DNA from: an uncultured Jannaschia sp.
Lineage (GTDB): Bacteria > Pseudomonadota > Alphaproteobacteria > Rhodobacterales > Rhodobacteraceae
DNA length: 64,000 nucleotides
Assembly (NCBI RefSeq): GCF_947494055.1
Contig: NZ_CANLTR010000013.1
Coordinates: 1-64,000 of the forward strand
Reading direction: 5' to 3'
Shown here piece by piece: positions 25,662 through 34,209 of the stretch. A program made the position numbers and the translations under genes. Under the pieces are notes generated by a model, which was given only the letters and a program-made list of their open reading frames with translations, was not told where the DNA came from and did not search any database. Every line of letters begins with the position of its first letter. Positions within the stretch are counted from its first letter, which is position 1.

Positions 25662-26722
25662 GGGCCGTCTTCGCGATCCCCGGCGACATGGATCGCCGCA
25701 CCGGCGGCTTCATCTACGAGGCAACGGTTCTGCGGACGCTGCGCGCGTTGGGCCACGACATCGCGCATCTGCGCCTGCCCGACGGCTTTCCCGACCCGTC
25801 TCCGGTGGAGATCGCGGCGACCTTCGACCTTCTCGACCGGGTTCCCGCGAACGTGCCGATCCTGCTCGACGGTTTCGTCCCGGGCACGGTCGATCCCGAC
25901 GGGCTCGCCCGGCTCGCCGCGCCGCTGGTGCCGATCATCCATCACCCGCTCGGCCTCGAGACCGGCCTGCCGCCCGATCGCGCAGCATTCCTTCTGGCCA
26001 ACGAGGCCGCGTCGCTTCGCCACGCGACCCGCATCGTCGTGCCGAGCCCGCACACCGCGCGCATCCTCGCCGCCGAGTTCGGCGTGCCCACCGCACGGAT
26101 CACGGTCGCGCCACCCGGTTTCGAGGCGCCCGGCGGGCCGCGCCGTCCCGTCACGCCGCCGCTGATCCTGTCGGTCGGGTTGCTGGCGGAGCGAAAGGGC
26201 CACGACGTGCTGATCGCGGCCCTGTCCCGGATCGCCGATCTCGACTGGAAGGCCCGGATCGTCGGCGCGGCCCATGATTCCGTCCTGGTCGACGCGCTCG
26301 CGGCGCAGATGCGCGCGGCGGGTCTGTCGGACCGCATCGTCCTGACCGGCGAGCTCGACGCGGCGGCGCTGCGCACGACCTATGCGGAGGCGTCGATCTT
26401 CGCGCTCGCCACGCGGTACGAGGGTTACGGGATCGTCTTCGGCGAGGCCATGGGCTGGGGCCTGCCCATCGTCGGCTGTGCCGTGGGCGCGGTGCCCGAC
26501 ACGGTCGGCGATGCCGGCCTTCTCGTGCCGCCCGACGATCCGGACGCGTTCGCCGGAGCACTGCGCCGGCTCATCACCGACGCCCCGGCGCGCAATGCGC
26601 TCTCCGCCGCCGCCGCCCGCGCGGGCGCCGCCCTGCCCCGCTGGCGCGATACGGCAAGGGTGATCGCTGCGGCCGTCGACGAGGCGGTCGAGGAGGTCCG
26701 CGGGGGACGCGGTCCCGCCTAG
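25658..26722 (+). CDS. GT4-family glycosyltransferase
   Basis: A 354-residue GT-B glycosyltransferase. The N-terminal half opens with AIPGDMDRRTGGFIYE, the acceptor side. The C-terminal half has LSVGLLAERKGHDVLIAAL and the donor-binding E-x7-E motif in RYEGYGIVFGEAMGWGLPIVG. Such enzymes add a sugar from an NDP-donor to a lipid or glycan at the inner membrane. It is the last gene of the seven-gene operon and supplies the sugar-transfer step that complements the CDP-alcohol transferase and the headgroup-transferase-like gene. Confidence 0.85.
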   Translation: MRAVFAIPGDMDRRTGGFIYEATVLRTLRALGHDIAHLRLPDGFPDPSPVEIAATFDLLDRVPANVPILLDGFVPGTVDPDGLARLAAPLVPIIHHPLGLETGLPPDRAAFLLANEAASLRHATRIVVPSPHTARILAAEFGVPTARITVAPPGFEAPGGPRRPVTPPLILSVGLLAERKGHDVLIAALSRIADLDWKARIVGAAHDSVLVDALAAQMRAAGLSDRIVLTGELDAAALRTTYAEASIFALATRYEGYGIVFGEAMGWGLPIVGCAVGAVPDTVGDAGLLVPPDDPDAFAGALRRLITDAPARNALSAAAARAGAALPRWRDTARVIAAAVDEAVEEVRGGRGPA

Positions 26723-26880
26723 CCCCCCGTCGGCGGCAAGAGCGGACGTTTCCATACGAGACTTGGCAGGACGGCCGGGCCATCGGTCCGCGCGTCGCGC
26801 CGGCGAAAGTTGCCCTAGCGACAGGAAACACTGGACAGATGCCGTCCGAAGCGCATTTTGGAAGAGGCACGCAGGCTAGT

Positions 26881-26900
26881 CCGAACGGCGTGACGTTCGG
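26881..26900. promoter_or_regulatory. 20 bp dyad operator candidate before the molybdenum hydroxylase genes
   Basis: CCGAACG and its inverted copy CGTTCGG are separated by six bases and end 24 bases before the start of the iron-sulfur subunit gene. The arm length and spacing suit a dimeric TetR- or LysR-class regulator. No regulator gene lies next to it, so any regulator would act from elsewhere. Confidence 0.4.
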
Positions 26901-26924
26901 GCGCGACGGGGGAGGGGATTTCGG

Positions 26925-27377
26925 ATGGTCAATATCGTTGTCAACGGAGTCGAACGTCAGTTCGACGGGGACGAAGACACGCCGCTGCTGTGGTATCTCC
27001 GGGACGAGCTCGGACTGACCGGAACCAAGTACGGCTGCGGCATCGCGGCCTGCGGGGTCTGCACGGTCCATGTCGACGGCGCCCCCGCCTTCGCTTGCGT
27101 GACGCCGGTCGGCACGATCGACGGGGCGGAGGTCACGACCATCGAGGGCCTGTCGGAAAACGGCGACCATCCGGTTCAGGTCGCTTGGCGCGATCTGAAC
27201 GTCGCCCAGTGCGGCTACTGCCAGGCCGGTCAGATCATGCAGGCCGCGGCGCTTGTCGATGGGTCCGAGACGGTGACCGACGAGGATATCGACTACGCGA
27301 TGACCGGCAATCTCTGCCGGTGCGGAACCTACACCCGGATTCGCGCGGCGATCCGGCAGGCGGCGGAGGCGAAGTGA
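26925..27377 (+). CDS. 2Fe-2S subunit of a xanthine-dehydrogenase-family hydroxylase (IorA-like)
   Basis: A 150-residue electron-transfer subunit. The plant-type 2Fe-2S cluster uses C38, C43, C46 and C58 ([10 protein letters not shown]), and the second cluster uses C96, C99, C131 and C133 (QCGYCQ, LCRCGTY). This matches IorA/CoxS-type small subunits in length and spacing. It passes electrons from the molybdenum subunit encoded next, the genes overlapping by one base (TGATG). No FAD subunit gene is present, as in isoquinoline-1-oxidoreductase-type two-subunit enzymes. Confidence 0.88.
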   Translation: MVNIVVNGVERQFDGDEDTPLLWYLRDELGLTGTKYGCGIAACGVCTVHVDGAPAFACVTPVGTIDGAEVTTIEGLSENGDHPVQVAWRDLNVAQCGYCQAGQIMQAAALVDGSETVTDEDIDYAMTGNLCRCGTYTRIRAAIRQAAEAK

Positions 27378-29668
27378 TGCGCGACACACCGATCCTGAAC
27401 GTGAGCCGCCGCGGCGTGCTGGGCGGCCTCGGCGCCGCGACCTTCGTGCTTTCCGTCGGATTGCCGCGTCCCGGCCGGGCGCAGGACGACGAGCCCGAAT
27501 TCGGTCGCGACGCGATGCCGAACGGCTGGACCGACGACCCCAAGGCTTTCGTCGCCATCGACGCGGACGGCACCGTGACCGTCACCTGCCACCGTTCCGA
27601 GATGGGCCAGGGCGTGCGGACTTCGATCGCGATGGTCGTGGCCGACGAGCTCGGCGCCGACTGGGAGCGGGTTCGCGTCGATCAGGCGCCGGGCGAGGAG
27701 GAGACCTACGGCAACCAGGATACCGACGGCTCGCGCAGCCTGCGTCACTTCTTCATGCCGATGCGCCGGGTGGGGGCCGCCGCGCGCGCCATGCTCGCGC
27801 AAGCGGCAGCCGACGAATGGGGTGTGGACGTCTCCGAGGTCACCGCCGGGAACCACGAGGTAACGCATGCCGCGTCCGACCGGTCGCTCGGCTACGGCGA
27901 GCTTGCCGCCGCCGCGATGGAACTCGATGTGCCCACCGGCGACGCACTCGTGCTGATGGACCCCTCGGCGTTCCGCTATGTCGGCAGCTCGGAGATCGGG
28001 CTGGTCGACAACATGGACATCACGACGGGGCATACGACCTACGGGATCGACGTGCGCCGCGACGGCATGCTCTATGCCGTAGTCGCCCGACCGCCGGTCT
28101 ACGGGGGCCGCGCGGCGAGCTACGACGACAGCGCCGCGCTGGCCATCGAGGGGGTCGAGAAGGTGGTGGCGATCGACCCGGTGGATTTCCCCACCGAGTT
28201 CTCTCCGCTTGGCGGCGTCGCCGTGATCGCGCGGAACACCTACCTTGCCATGAAGGGCCGGGACGCGCTCGAGATCGAATGGGAGGGCGGGCCGAACGCG
28301 GAGTACGACAGCGCGGCCTACCGCGAGACGCTGTCGCAGGCGGCGAATGCGCCCGGCGGCACGGTGATCCGCGACGAAGGCGATTTCGACGCGGCCTACG
28401 AAGGCGCGGCGCAGACGCTCGAGGCGGAATACTACGTCCCGCACCTCGCCCAGGCGCCGATGGAGCCGCCGGCCGCTGTGGTCGAGATCCGCGACGGACG
28501 CGCCGAGGCCTGGGCCTGCACCCAGGCGCCGCAGGTCACGCGACTGCGGCTGGCGGAACGTCTGGGGCTCGAAAAGGAGGACGTGACCGTGAACGTCACG
28601 CTTCTGGGCGGCGGATTCGGGCGCAAGTCCAAGCCGGATTTCGTGATCGAGGCGGGCATCCTGAGCCAGGCAATGGACGGTGCGCCGGTCAAGCTGACCT
28701 GGACGCGCGAGGACGACATCCACCACGGCTACTACCACACCGTCTCGGTCGAGAAGATGAGCGCCGGTCTGGACGATGGCGGCGCGCCGGTCGCGTGGCT
28801 GCATCGGACCGCGGCGCCCACGATCGGCTCGATCTTTGCCCCGGACCCGAAGCACAAGCTGCCCTTCGAGCTGGGCATGGGGCTTCTCAACATGCCGCTC
28901 GCCATCGAGAACGTGCGCGCGGAGAACCCGGAGGCGCCGGCCCATGTGCGCATCGGCTGGTACCGGTCGGTCTCCAACATCCCGCATGCCTTCGCGATCC
29001 AGTCCTTCGTGGCCGAGCTGGCGCAGGCCGCCGGGCGCGACCCGAAGGATTACCTGCTCGAGGTGATCGGCCCCGCCCGGCTGGTCGATCCGCGCGATCA
29101 GGGCGACGTCTGGAACTACGGCGAGAACCCGGAGGTCTATCCGATCGACACGGGCCGTCTGGCGGCGGTGGTCGAGGCGGCGGCCGAAGGGATCGAATGG
29201 GGCCGCGAGATGCCGGAGGGCAGCGGTCTGGGCATCGCCGGGCATTACAGCTTCGTCAGCTACGTCGCCGTCGCCGCCGAGGTGACGGTCGAGGACGGGC
29301 TGGTTTCCGTCCCCCGCGTCTCGATCGCCATCGATTGCGGGCCGCAGGTCAACCCCGACCGCATCCGTTCCCAGATGGAGGGCGCGGTCGTCATGGGGAT
29401 CGGTCAGGCGCTGATGAGCGAGATCACCTTCGCGGAAGGACGCGCGCAGCAGGACAATTACGATACCTACCTCGTCGCCCGGATGGAGGACACGCCGAAG
29501 CGGCTCGACGTCCATCTCGTGACGTCGCATTCCGCCTACGACCAGCCGCTCGGCGGGGTGGGCGAGCCGGGCCTGCCGCCGGTCGTCCCGGCGATCACCA
29601 ACGCGATCTTCGCGGCGACCGGCACGCGCATCCGCAGCCTGCCCATCGGCGACCAACTCCGCAGCTGA
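27377..29668 (+). CDS. Molybdopterin subunit of a periplasmic aldehyde/isoquinoline oxidoreductase (IorB-like)
   Basis: A 763-residue molybdenum subunit with a twin-arginine leader ([19 protein letters not shown]), so the folded complex is exported to the periplasm. Molybdopterin-binding blocks include GGGFGRK and [10 protein letters not shown], and the active-site glutamate lies in the C-terminal [10 protein letters not shown]. It is shorter than XdhB/CoxL (about 770-990) but normal for IorB. An electron acceptor such as a c-type cytochrome is expected but is not encoded nearby. Substrate could be an aldehyde or N-heterocycle. Confidence 0.85.
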   Translation: MRDTPILNVSRRGVLGGLGAATFVLSVGLPRPGRAQDDEPEFGRDAMPNGWTDDPKAFVAIDADGTVTVTCHRSEMGQGVRTSIAMVVADELGADWERVRVDQAPGEEETYGNQDTDGSRSLRHFFMPMRRVGAAARAMLAQAAADEWGVDVSEVTAGNHEVTHAASDRSLGYGELAAAAMELDVPTGDALVLMDPSAFRYVGSSEIGLVDNMDITTGHTTYGIDVRRDGMLYAVVARPPVYGGRAASYDDSAALAIEGVEKVVAIDPVDFPTEFSPLGGVAVIARNTYLAMKGRDALEIEWEGGPNAEYDSAAYRETLSQAANAPGGTVIRDEGDFDAAYEGAAQTLEAEYYVPHLAQAPMEPPAAVVEIRDGRAEAWACTQAPQVTRLRLAERLGLEKEDVTVNVTLLGGGFGRKSKPDFVIEAGILSQAMDGAPVKLTWTREDDIHHGYYHTVSVEKMSAGLDDGGAPVAWLHRTAAPTIGSIFAPDPKHKLPFELGMGLLNMPLAIENVRAENPEAPAHVRIGWYRSVSNIPHAFAIQSFVAELAQAAGRDPKDYLLEVIGPARLVDPRDQGDVWNYGENPEVYPIDTGRLAAVVEAAAEGIEWGREMPEGSGLGIAGHYSFVSYVAVAAEVTVEDGLVSVPRVSIAIDCGPQVNPDRIRSQMEGAVVMGIGQALMSEITFAEGRAQQDNYDTYLVARMEDTPKRLDVHLVTSHSAYDQPLGGVGEPGLPPVVPAITNAIFAATGTRIRSLPIGDQLRS

Positions 29669-29682
29669 AGAAAGGGCACGTC

Positions 29683-30087
29683 GTGCACAGCATCAAGCTA
29701 TCCCTGACCGTCGCGGCTGCGCTGCTTCTGGCAGGACCGGCCCTCGCACAGGACTGCGCCGGGCGGATCGAGAATTTCGAGCGCGCCCTCGACCGCGCGG
29801 CGGGCGAGGCGATCTCCGCCTCCTCCGGCGGACAGGCCGTCGCGGGCGCCCGCGAGGCGCAGGCGATGGAGGAGCCCGAGGAAGCCACCGAGGATCCGGT
29901 GCCGTTCCAGGAGGAAACCGAGGAGGCCGCCGAGGTCGAGGAGGCCGAGGAGGCGGGAGATGGCGGCGAGCGGGTGATCCAAGCCCGGACCGCGCTGCAG
30001 AACGCCCGCGAGCTGTCCGAGAATGGCGACGAGCAGGCCTGTTCCGAGGCCCTGGACGACCTGATCCTGTCGCTTCTCGCGGACTGA
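29683..30087 (+). CDS. Small secreted acidic protein of unknown function
   Basis: A 134-residue protein with a clear signal peptide (about 1-23, ending ALA-QD). The mature part holds a short helix, then a run of Glu-rich sequence (about 61-92) that at DNA level is GAG/GAA-rich, then a C-terminal helix. Two cysteines only (C25 and about C118) could form one disulfide. GTG start 15 bases after the molybdenum subunit stop, so it probably shares that transcript. I do not recognise the family; a chaperone, stabiliser or electron-partner accessory of the exported hydroxylase is possible. Confidence 0.65.
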   Translation: MHSIKLSLTVAAALLLAGPALAQDCAGRIENFERALDRAAGEAISASSGGQAVAGAREAQAMEEPEEATEDPVPFQEETEEAAEVEEAEEAGDGGERVIQARTALQNARELSENGDEQACSEALDDLILSLLAD

Positions 30088-30098
30088 CGTCCGCCCGC

Positions 30099-30112
30099 GA
30101 GGCGCGCGCCTC
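30099..30112 (+). terminator. GC-only palindrome after the hydroxylase operon
   Basis: GAGGCGCGCGCCTC is a perfect 14-base palindrome 12 bases after the stop at 30087. As RNA it would fold with a small loop but lacks a U tract. A weak or Rho-assisted terminator is possible. Confidence 0.3.
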
Positions 30113-30271
30113 CGTTCGATGGAACACCGGCGTGGGTCCGGGACTTCATGTTCCGACCCGTCGGGGCCGTGAGGACACGCAAACGTTTGGCCGAATTAAG
30201 TCGCCTTCCTGTCCACGGGGAGGACCTGTCTCTCCCGTGCCGGCTGGCCCCGCGCAATCAGGAGACGTGAC

Positions 30272-31393
30272 ATGACGATCATCCCGCGCCCCGAAGGCGT
30301 TTTCGCTATCCTTCTCTGCCTCGGCACCGCCCCGATGGCGTCCGCGCAGGCCCAGGCCGAGGCGGCGCAGCCCGAGCTGACCGAGGTGGCGCGTTTCGAT
30401 CATCAGGTGACCGGCGTCACCGTCAGCGCGGACGGGCGCATCTTCGTGAACTTCCCGCGCTGGACCGAGGACGTGGACACCTCGGTGGTCGAGCTCGTCG
30501 ACGGCGTGCGGCAGCCCTATCCGAACGCGGAATGGAACGGCTGGAGCAATCTCGAGAGCGCCGAGGTTTCTGCCGCGGACCACTTCGTCAACGTGCAGAG
30601 CGTCGTCGCGGATGGCGACGGCAGCCTCTGGGTCCTCGACCCTGCCGCGCCCGCCACTGGCTTCATCGTCGAGAACGGCCCGAAACTCGTGCAGATCGAC
30701 CTCGCAAGCGACGAGGTCGTCCGCGTCATCGCCTTCGGCCCCGACGTCGCGCCGCAGGGCAGCTATCTCAACGACGTGCGCTTCAGCCCGGATGGCGGGC
30801 ACGCCTACATCACCGATTCCGGCCCCGCCGACGCGCTGATCGTCGTCGACCTCGAAACCGGGACGGGGCGGCGCGTCCTCGAGGATCATTTCTCGGTCGC
30901 CGTCGATCCGGACGTAACCGTCACCCATGCGGACGAGCCCGTCCGCCGGCCCGACAATCGCGGCGCCGCCTTTGCGGCCGACGGCATCGCGCTGTCGCAG
31001 GACGGGGAGACGCTGTTCTGGAAGCCGCTGACCGGCACGACGCTTTACTCGATCGCGACTGAAATGCTGGACGTCCCGAGCCGCTTCGTGGACGAGGTCG
31101 CGGCGGCAGTGCTCGACCGCGGCGAGGTCGGCGTCACCGATGGGCTCTGAATGGACGGTGCGGGTCGCATCTACCTCTCGAATATCGAGGACGACGCCAT
31201 CCGGCGTTGGGCGGACGGGAAGGTCAGCCTCGTCCTGCAGGACGACCGCCTCCGTTGGCCGGACACGTTCAGCAAGGGACCGGACGGCGTGATCTACGTC
31301 ACCACATCGCGGATCATGGACATGCCTTGGTACAAGCCCGAGAACCCGCGGATCGTCGCAACGACCCTTTGGTCGTTCGAGCCGCAGGACTGA
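30272..31393 (+). pseudogene. Major-royal-jelly/yellow family secreted protein split by an in-frame TGA
   Basis: A signal peptide (to about residue 26, ASAQ) is followed by a beta-propeller-type sequence typical of the MRJP/yellow family: VTVSADGRIFVNFPRW, SLWVLDPAA and LNDVRFSPDGGHAYITDSG. At 31148-31150 the frame meets TGA, immediately followed in the same frame by ATG and a further 80 residues (DGAGRIYLSNIEDDAIRRW to SFEPQD) that complete the family's C-terminal blade. The full length would be about 373 residues, normal for the family. Either the gene is newly broken, or TGAATG allows re-initiation giving two chains, or the base is a sequencing error. Family members bind small ligands or act as lactonase-like proteins. 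Confidence 0.75.
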
Positions 31394-31458
31394 TTGGCCC
31401 GAACTGCGGCAGGTGCCGCCCACGGGGCGGTGCCGCGTCAGGGCGACCTGCCGGTCCA

Positions 31459-31479
31459 ATCTCGCCCGTTTCGCGAGAT
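31459..31479. terminator. Hairpin between convergent genes
   Basis: ATCTCGC at 31459-31465 pairs with GCGAGAT at 31473-31479 around a seven-base loop, in the 120-base gap where the split gene and the leftward TAXI gene converge. A bidirectional terminator is plausible, though the T-content after either arm is low. Confidence 0.35.
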
Positions 31480-31513
31480 CTGCCCCGATTTCCGGCCGCT
31501 GCCCGCCGGCCGG

Positions 31514-32548
31514 TCAGCAGCCGATCGCCGCGCAGATCCGCTCGCGGTAGACCGAGTTCGTGACGTTCTGTTCCATCGGCGGTGAGACGTTCGGGCAGTT
31601 CGGCACGTAATCGGCCGCGAGGCCGGCATTGACGCAGGACGCGATCTCCCAGCCCGGCGGCAGGTCGTTCAGATCGACCTTCTGCCATTTCGGGTGTCCC
31701 TCGCCCCGAAGCGTCTCGAACTGCGTCAGGATCAGGTTGGACACGTCCGACACCGCCTGGCAGCTTGCCCGGTGGTAGGTGTTGCGCGTCGGGACGTATT
31801 CGTAGGTCATCAGGACCGCCTTGACTGCGACGACGTCCAGCGGCCCGTCTTGAAACGCGTAGGTGCCCGCGGGGATCTCCGCCGGCGTGTAGACGGCCTG
31901 CAGGACCTCGTCCGAAATCGGCAGCAGGTGGAACCGCTCGGCGTCGATCCCGGCCTCCTCGAACAGGGCTGTCGGTGCCCCGGCGACGTAGAAGAACGCG
32001 TCGATCTGACCGTCGAGAAGCTGCGCCATCGACTCGTCGGGTCCGATCGTCAGCGTCTCGCCCGGCTCCGTCCCCGTCAGGTCGAGGATGAGGGAGGCGG
32101 TCAGGAAGGTGCCGCTGTCGGCGACCCCGATCGCGACCCGCTTGCCCGCGAGGTCGGACAGGCCCTCGATGTCCCGAGAGGCGAGAATGTGCACTTCCTC
32201 GTTGTATAGCGGGAAGGCGATACGCACGCCGGCGACGGCCCTGGCGATGTCCGGATCGTCGGCGGAATAGGTCTGCAGGTATTCCAGCACGTCGCTCTGG
32301 ACGATGCCGAACTGCGTGGCGGGGCGGTTTCGCACGCCGAGGAAGTTCTCGAGCGAGCCCGCGCTCTCGCGGACGGTGAGCGTCTGGCCGCAGGTCTCCA
32401 TCAGGCCGGCGATGTCGCGCCCGATCTGGATGTAGGTGCCGGTCGGCCCGCCGGTCAGGATGTTCTTCGCGAGATCCTGCGCCATGGCGGGCGCCGTTCC
32501 GGTCAGAAGGAGGACCACCAGCGCTGCGATCCGTCCGAGCTTCGTCAT
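31514..32548 (-). CDS. TAXI-family binding protein without a permease gene
   Basis: A 344-residue secreted protein (signal MTKLGRIAALVVLLLTGTAPAMAQ). TAXI signatures are clear: ILTGGPTGTYIQIGRDIAGL, RESAGSLENFLGVR and GVADSGTFLTASLIL. Unlike the TAXI protein at 2554, no TRAP permease gene lies nearby. It is cysteine-rich for the family, with about six cysteines, four of them in the last 45 residues (the chain ends ICAAIGC), suggesting disulfides. It is preceded by 30 bases and a GGGAG site after a secreted coiled-coil gene in the same direction, so the two are probably co-expressed. A sensing or scaffold role is possible. Confidence 0.8.
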   Translation of the reverse strand: MTKLGRIAALVVLLLTGTAPAMAQDLAKNILTGGPTGTYIQIGRDIAGLMETCGQTLTVRESAGSLENFLGVRNRPATQFGIVQSDVLEYLQTYSADDPDIARAVAGVRIAFPLYNEEVHILASRDIEGLSDLAGKRVAIGVADSGTFLTASLILDLTGTEPGETLTIGPDESMAQLLDGQIDAFFYVAGAPTALFEEAGIDAERFHLLPISDEVLQAVYTPAEIPAGTYAFQDGPLDVVAVKAVLMTYEYVPTRNTYHRASCQAVSDVSNLILTQFETLRGEGHPKWQKVDLNDLPPGWEIASCVNAGLAADYVPNCPNVSPPMEQNVTNSVYRERICAAIGC

Positions 32549-32578
32549 GTTCGTCTCCCTCTCGTCGTATCGAACGCC

Positions 32579-34006
32579 TCAGCAGCGTCCCAGATCGCGC
32601 ACCAGCGAGACGAGCGTCTGCCGGTTCACCGTGCCGAAGACCTCGGCGAGTGCCTCGTAGGTACAGACCCGGTCCGCCAGCACCGCCTGCAGCTCGGACC
32701 GCTCGTTCGCCGTCGCCGTGTCGAGCCCCGGCGCCATACGGATCGCCCGGGCGATCTCACCCACGGGCGGCGCCGTTTCCCGCCGCGGCAGTTCCGCCGC
32801 GATCGCCGCTTCGGCTACATCCGCCTCCTGCGCGGCGCGCAATTCGTTCAGTTCGGCCTGAATTGCGTCACGATCCGCGCGCAGGGTCCCGAGCGCGTCG
32901 CGCAGGGCGTCGAGTTCGCTCGCCGCGGCGTCGCGGGCCGTCGCCATCTCGTCACGCGCTGCTTCCGCATCCTCCGTCAGCTCCCCCGCCGTGGCTTGGG
33001 CCGCCTGCGCGGCGACGACCTGCGACAGAAGCGTATCGAGCTCGCCCCGCGCCTCCGCCTGTCGGGTCGTCAGCTGTTCGAGCTCGGCCCGCGCCGCGGC
33101 CTGCTCGGCCTGCGTCGCCTCCATCTCCGTCTGAACCTCCGCCTGCTGACGCGACAGGGAGTCGAGATCCCGTCGCGCGCTGACAACGGCCGCACCGATA
33201 TCGGCAGTCAGGGTGTCGCGCCTGCTCTCCATTTCCGCGACCTCCTCGACGAGCCGGTCCCGCTCCGTCTCGGCGGCCGCGATCTCGGACCGCGCCGTGT
33301 CGCGTGCCGCCTCCGCCGCGGCGCGCTCCTCGGACAGTTCGGCTGCCATCGTGTCGCGCTCTGCCTCGAGTTCGGAGATCGTTGCGGCAACTCGGTCGCG
33401 CGCTGCCTCGGCCTCCTCCGCCTCGGCCCGGGCCGCATCGCGTGCCGCTTCGGCCGCGTCACGCTGGGCCTCCATGTCGGCGATCAGCGCGTCCAGTTCG
33501 TCCCGAGCCGCTTCAGCCTCCTCCGCCTCGGCGCGGGCCGTATCCCGCGCCGCTTCCGCCGCGGCGCGCGCTTCCGTCATTGCGTCACGCTGCGCCTCCA
33601 TGTCGGCAATCAGCGCTTCCAGCTCGTCCCGGGCCGTTTCGGCCTCCTCCGCCTCGGCCCGAGCCGTATCGCGCGCCGACTCCACCGCGGCACGCTCCTC
33701 GGACAGGCTCGAGAGCGCGGATTGCAGCGCCTCGACCTGCGAACGGATCGCTTCGCGCGTCTGGCGCAGCATCGGCTCCTCAATTGAAGTCTCTTCTGAG
33801 GTCATGGGCTCGGCGTCCGGTGCCGCCTCGGCCTCGGGTACGAGGTCAGTGTCCGGGGCGGGAGCGCCGTCCACAGCGCTCGCTTCTCCGGCGGGCAAAG
33901 CCGCCTCCGGCTGCTGCGCGCCCGCCGGCGTTCCGACACCGAGGACGAACGCTATAAGACAAACACCGCGGCACATAATCCGAGACAAGTTACGATCCTG
34001 CGCCAC
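32579..34006 (-). CDS. Secreted long coiled-coil protein
   Basis: A 475-residue protein of no recognised family. After a signal-like segment (CLIAFVLGVGTPAGAQ) and an acidic Ala/Pro-rich linker (to about residue 75) comes an almost unbroken coiled coil from about 80 to 400, rich in Ala, Glu and Arg with repeats around EAEEAEAARDELDALIADME. A small C-terminal domain (about 410-475) has two cysteines, VCTYEALAEVF and a terminal GRC. The GTG start at 34006 is chosen for the G-rich site just upstream; ATG at 33976 is possible. It precedes the permease-less TAXI gene by 30 bases, and both proteins end in cysteine. It may be a periplasm-spanning or scaffold protein. Confidence 0.65.
   Translation of the reverse strand: MAQDRNLSRIMCRGVCLIAFVLGVGTPAGAQQPEAALPAGEASAVDGAPAPDTDLVPEAEAAPDAEPMTSEETSIEEPMLRQTREAIRSQVEALQSALSSLSEERAAVESARDTARAEAEEAETARDELEALIADMEAQRDAMTEARAAAEAARDTARAEAEEAEAARDELDALIADMEAQRDAAEAARDAARAEAEEAEAARDRVAATISELEAERDTMAAELSEERAAAEAARDTARSEIAAAETERDRLVEEVAEMESRRDTLTADIGAAVVSARRDLDSLSRQQAEVQTEMEATQAEQAAARAELEQLTTRQAEARGELDTLLSQVVAAQAAQATAGELTEDAEAARDEMATARDAAASELDALRDALGTLRADRDAIQAELNELRAAQEADVAEAAIAAELPRRETAPPVGEIARAIRMAPGLDTATANERSELQAVLADRVCTYEALAEVFGTVNRQTLVSLVRDLGRC
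33380..33695 (-). repeat. Internal tandem repeats in the coiled-coil gene
   Basis: The coding DNA repeats a block of roughly 120 bases encoding ARAEAEEAEAARDELDALIADMEAQRDA and close variants, visible about three times, each with conserved phrases such as CAGCCTCCTCCGCCTCGGC on the plus strand. Repeats of this kind can gain or lose units by slippage or recombination, changing coiled-coil length. Confidence 0.6.
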
Positions 34007-34209
34007 GTCCCCCCCTTGCAACTGCTTTCACGTTCCCGTCATCGACCCTAACCGCGGTTCGGCAGCGCTGCCAAGGCGTCATGCGAACATTCTGCGTTGA
34101 CGCTAAGGCAACGGCGGCGCCATCTCTGAACCGCGACGCCCGTTCGCGCGTTCCTGCCGTGCCAACCACCGCGCGACAGCGCCATCAGCCGAGACAGGGT
34201 CGCCCGCGT

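Noticed and set aside
31148-31150. TGA as a selenocysteine codon
   Set aside because: The family has no selenocysteine members known to me and I see no SECIS-like hairpin directly after the TGA.
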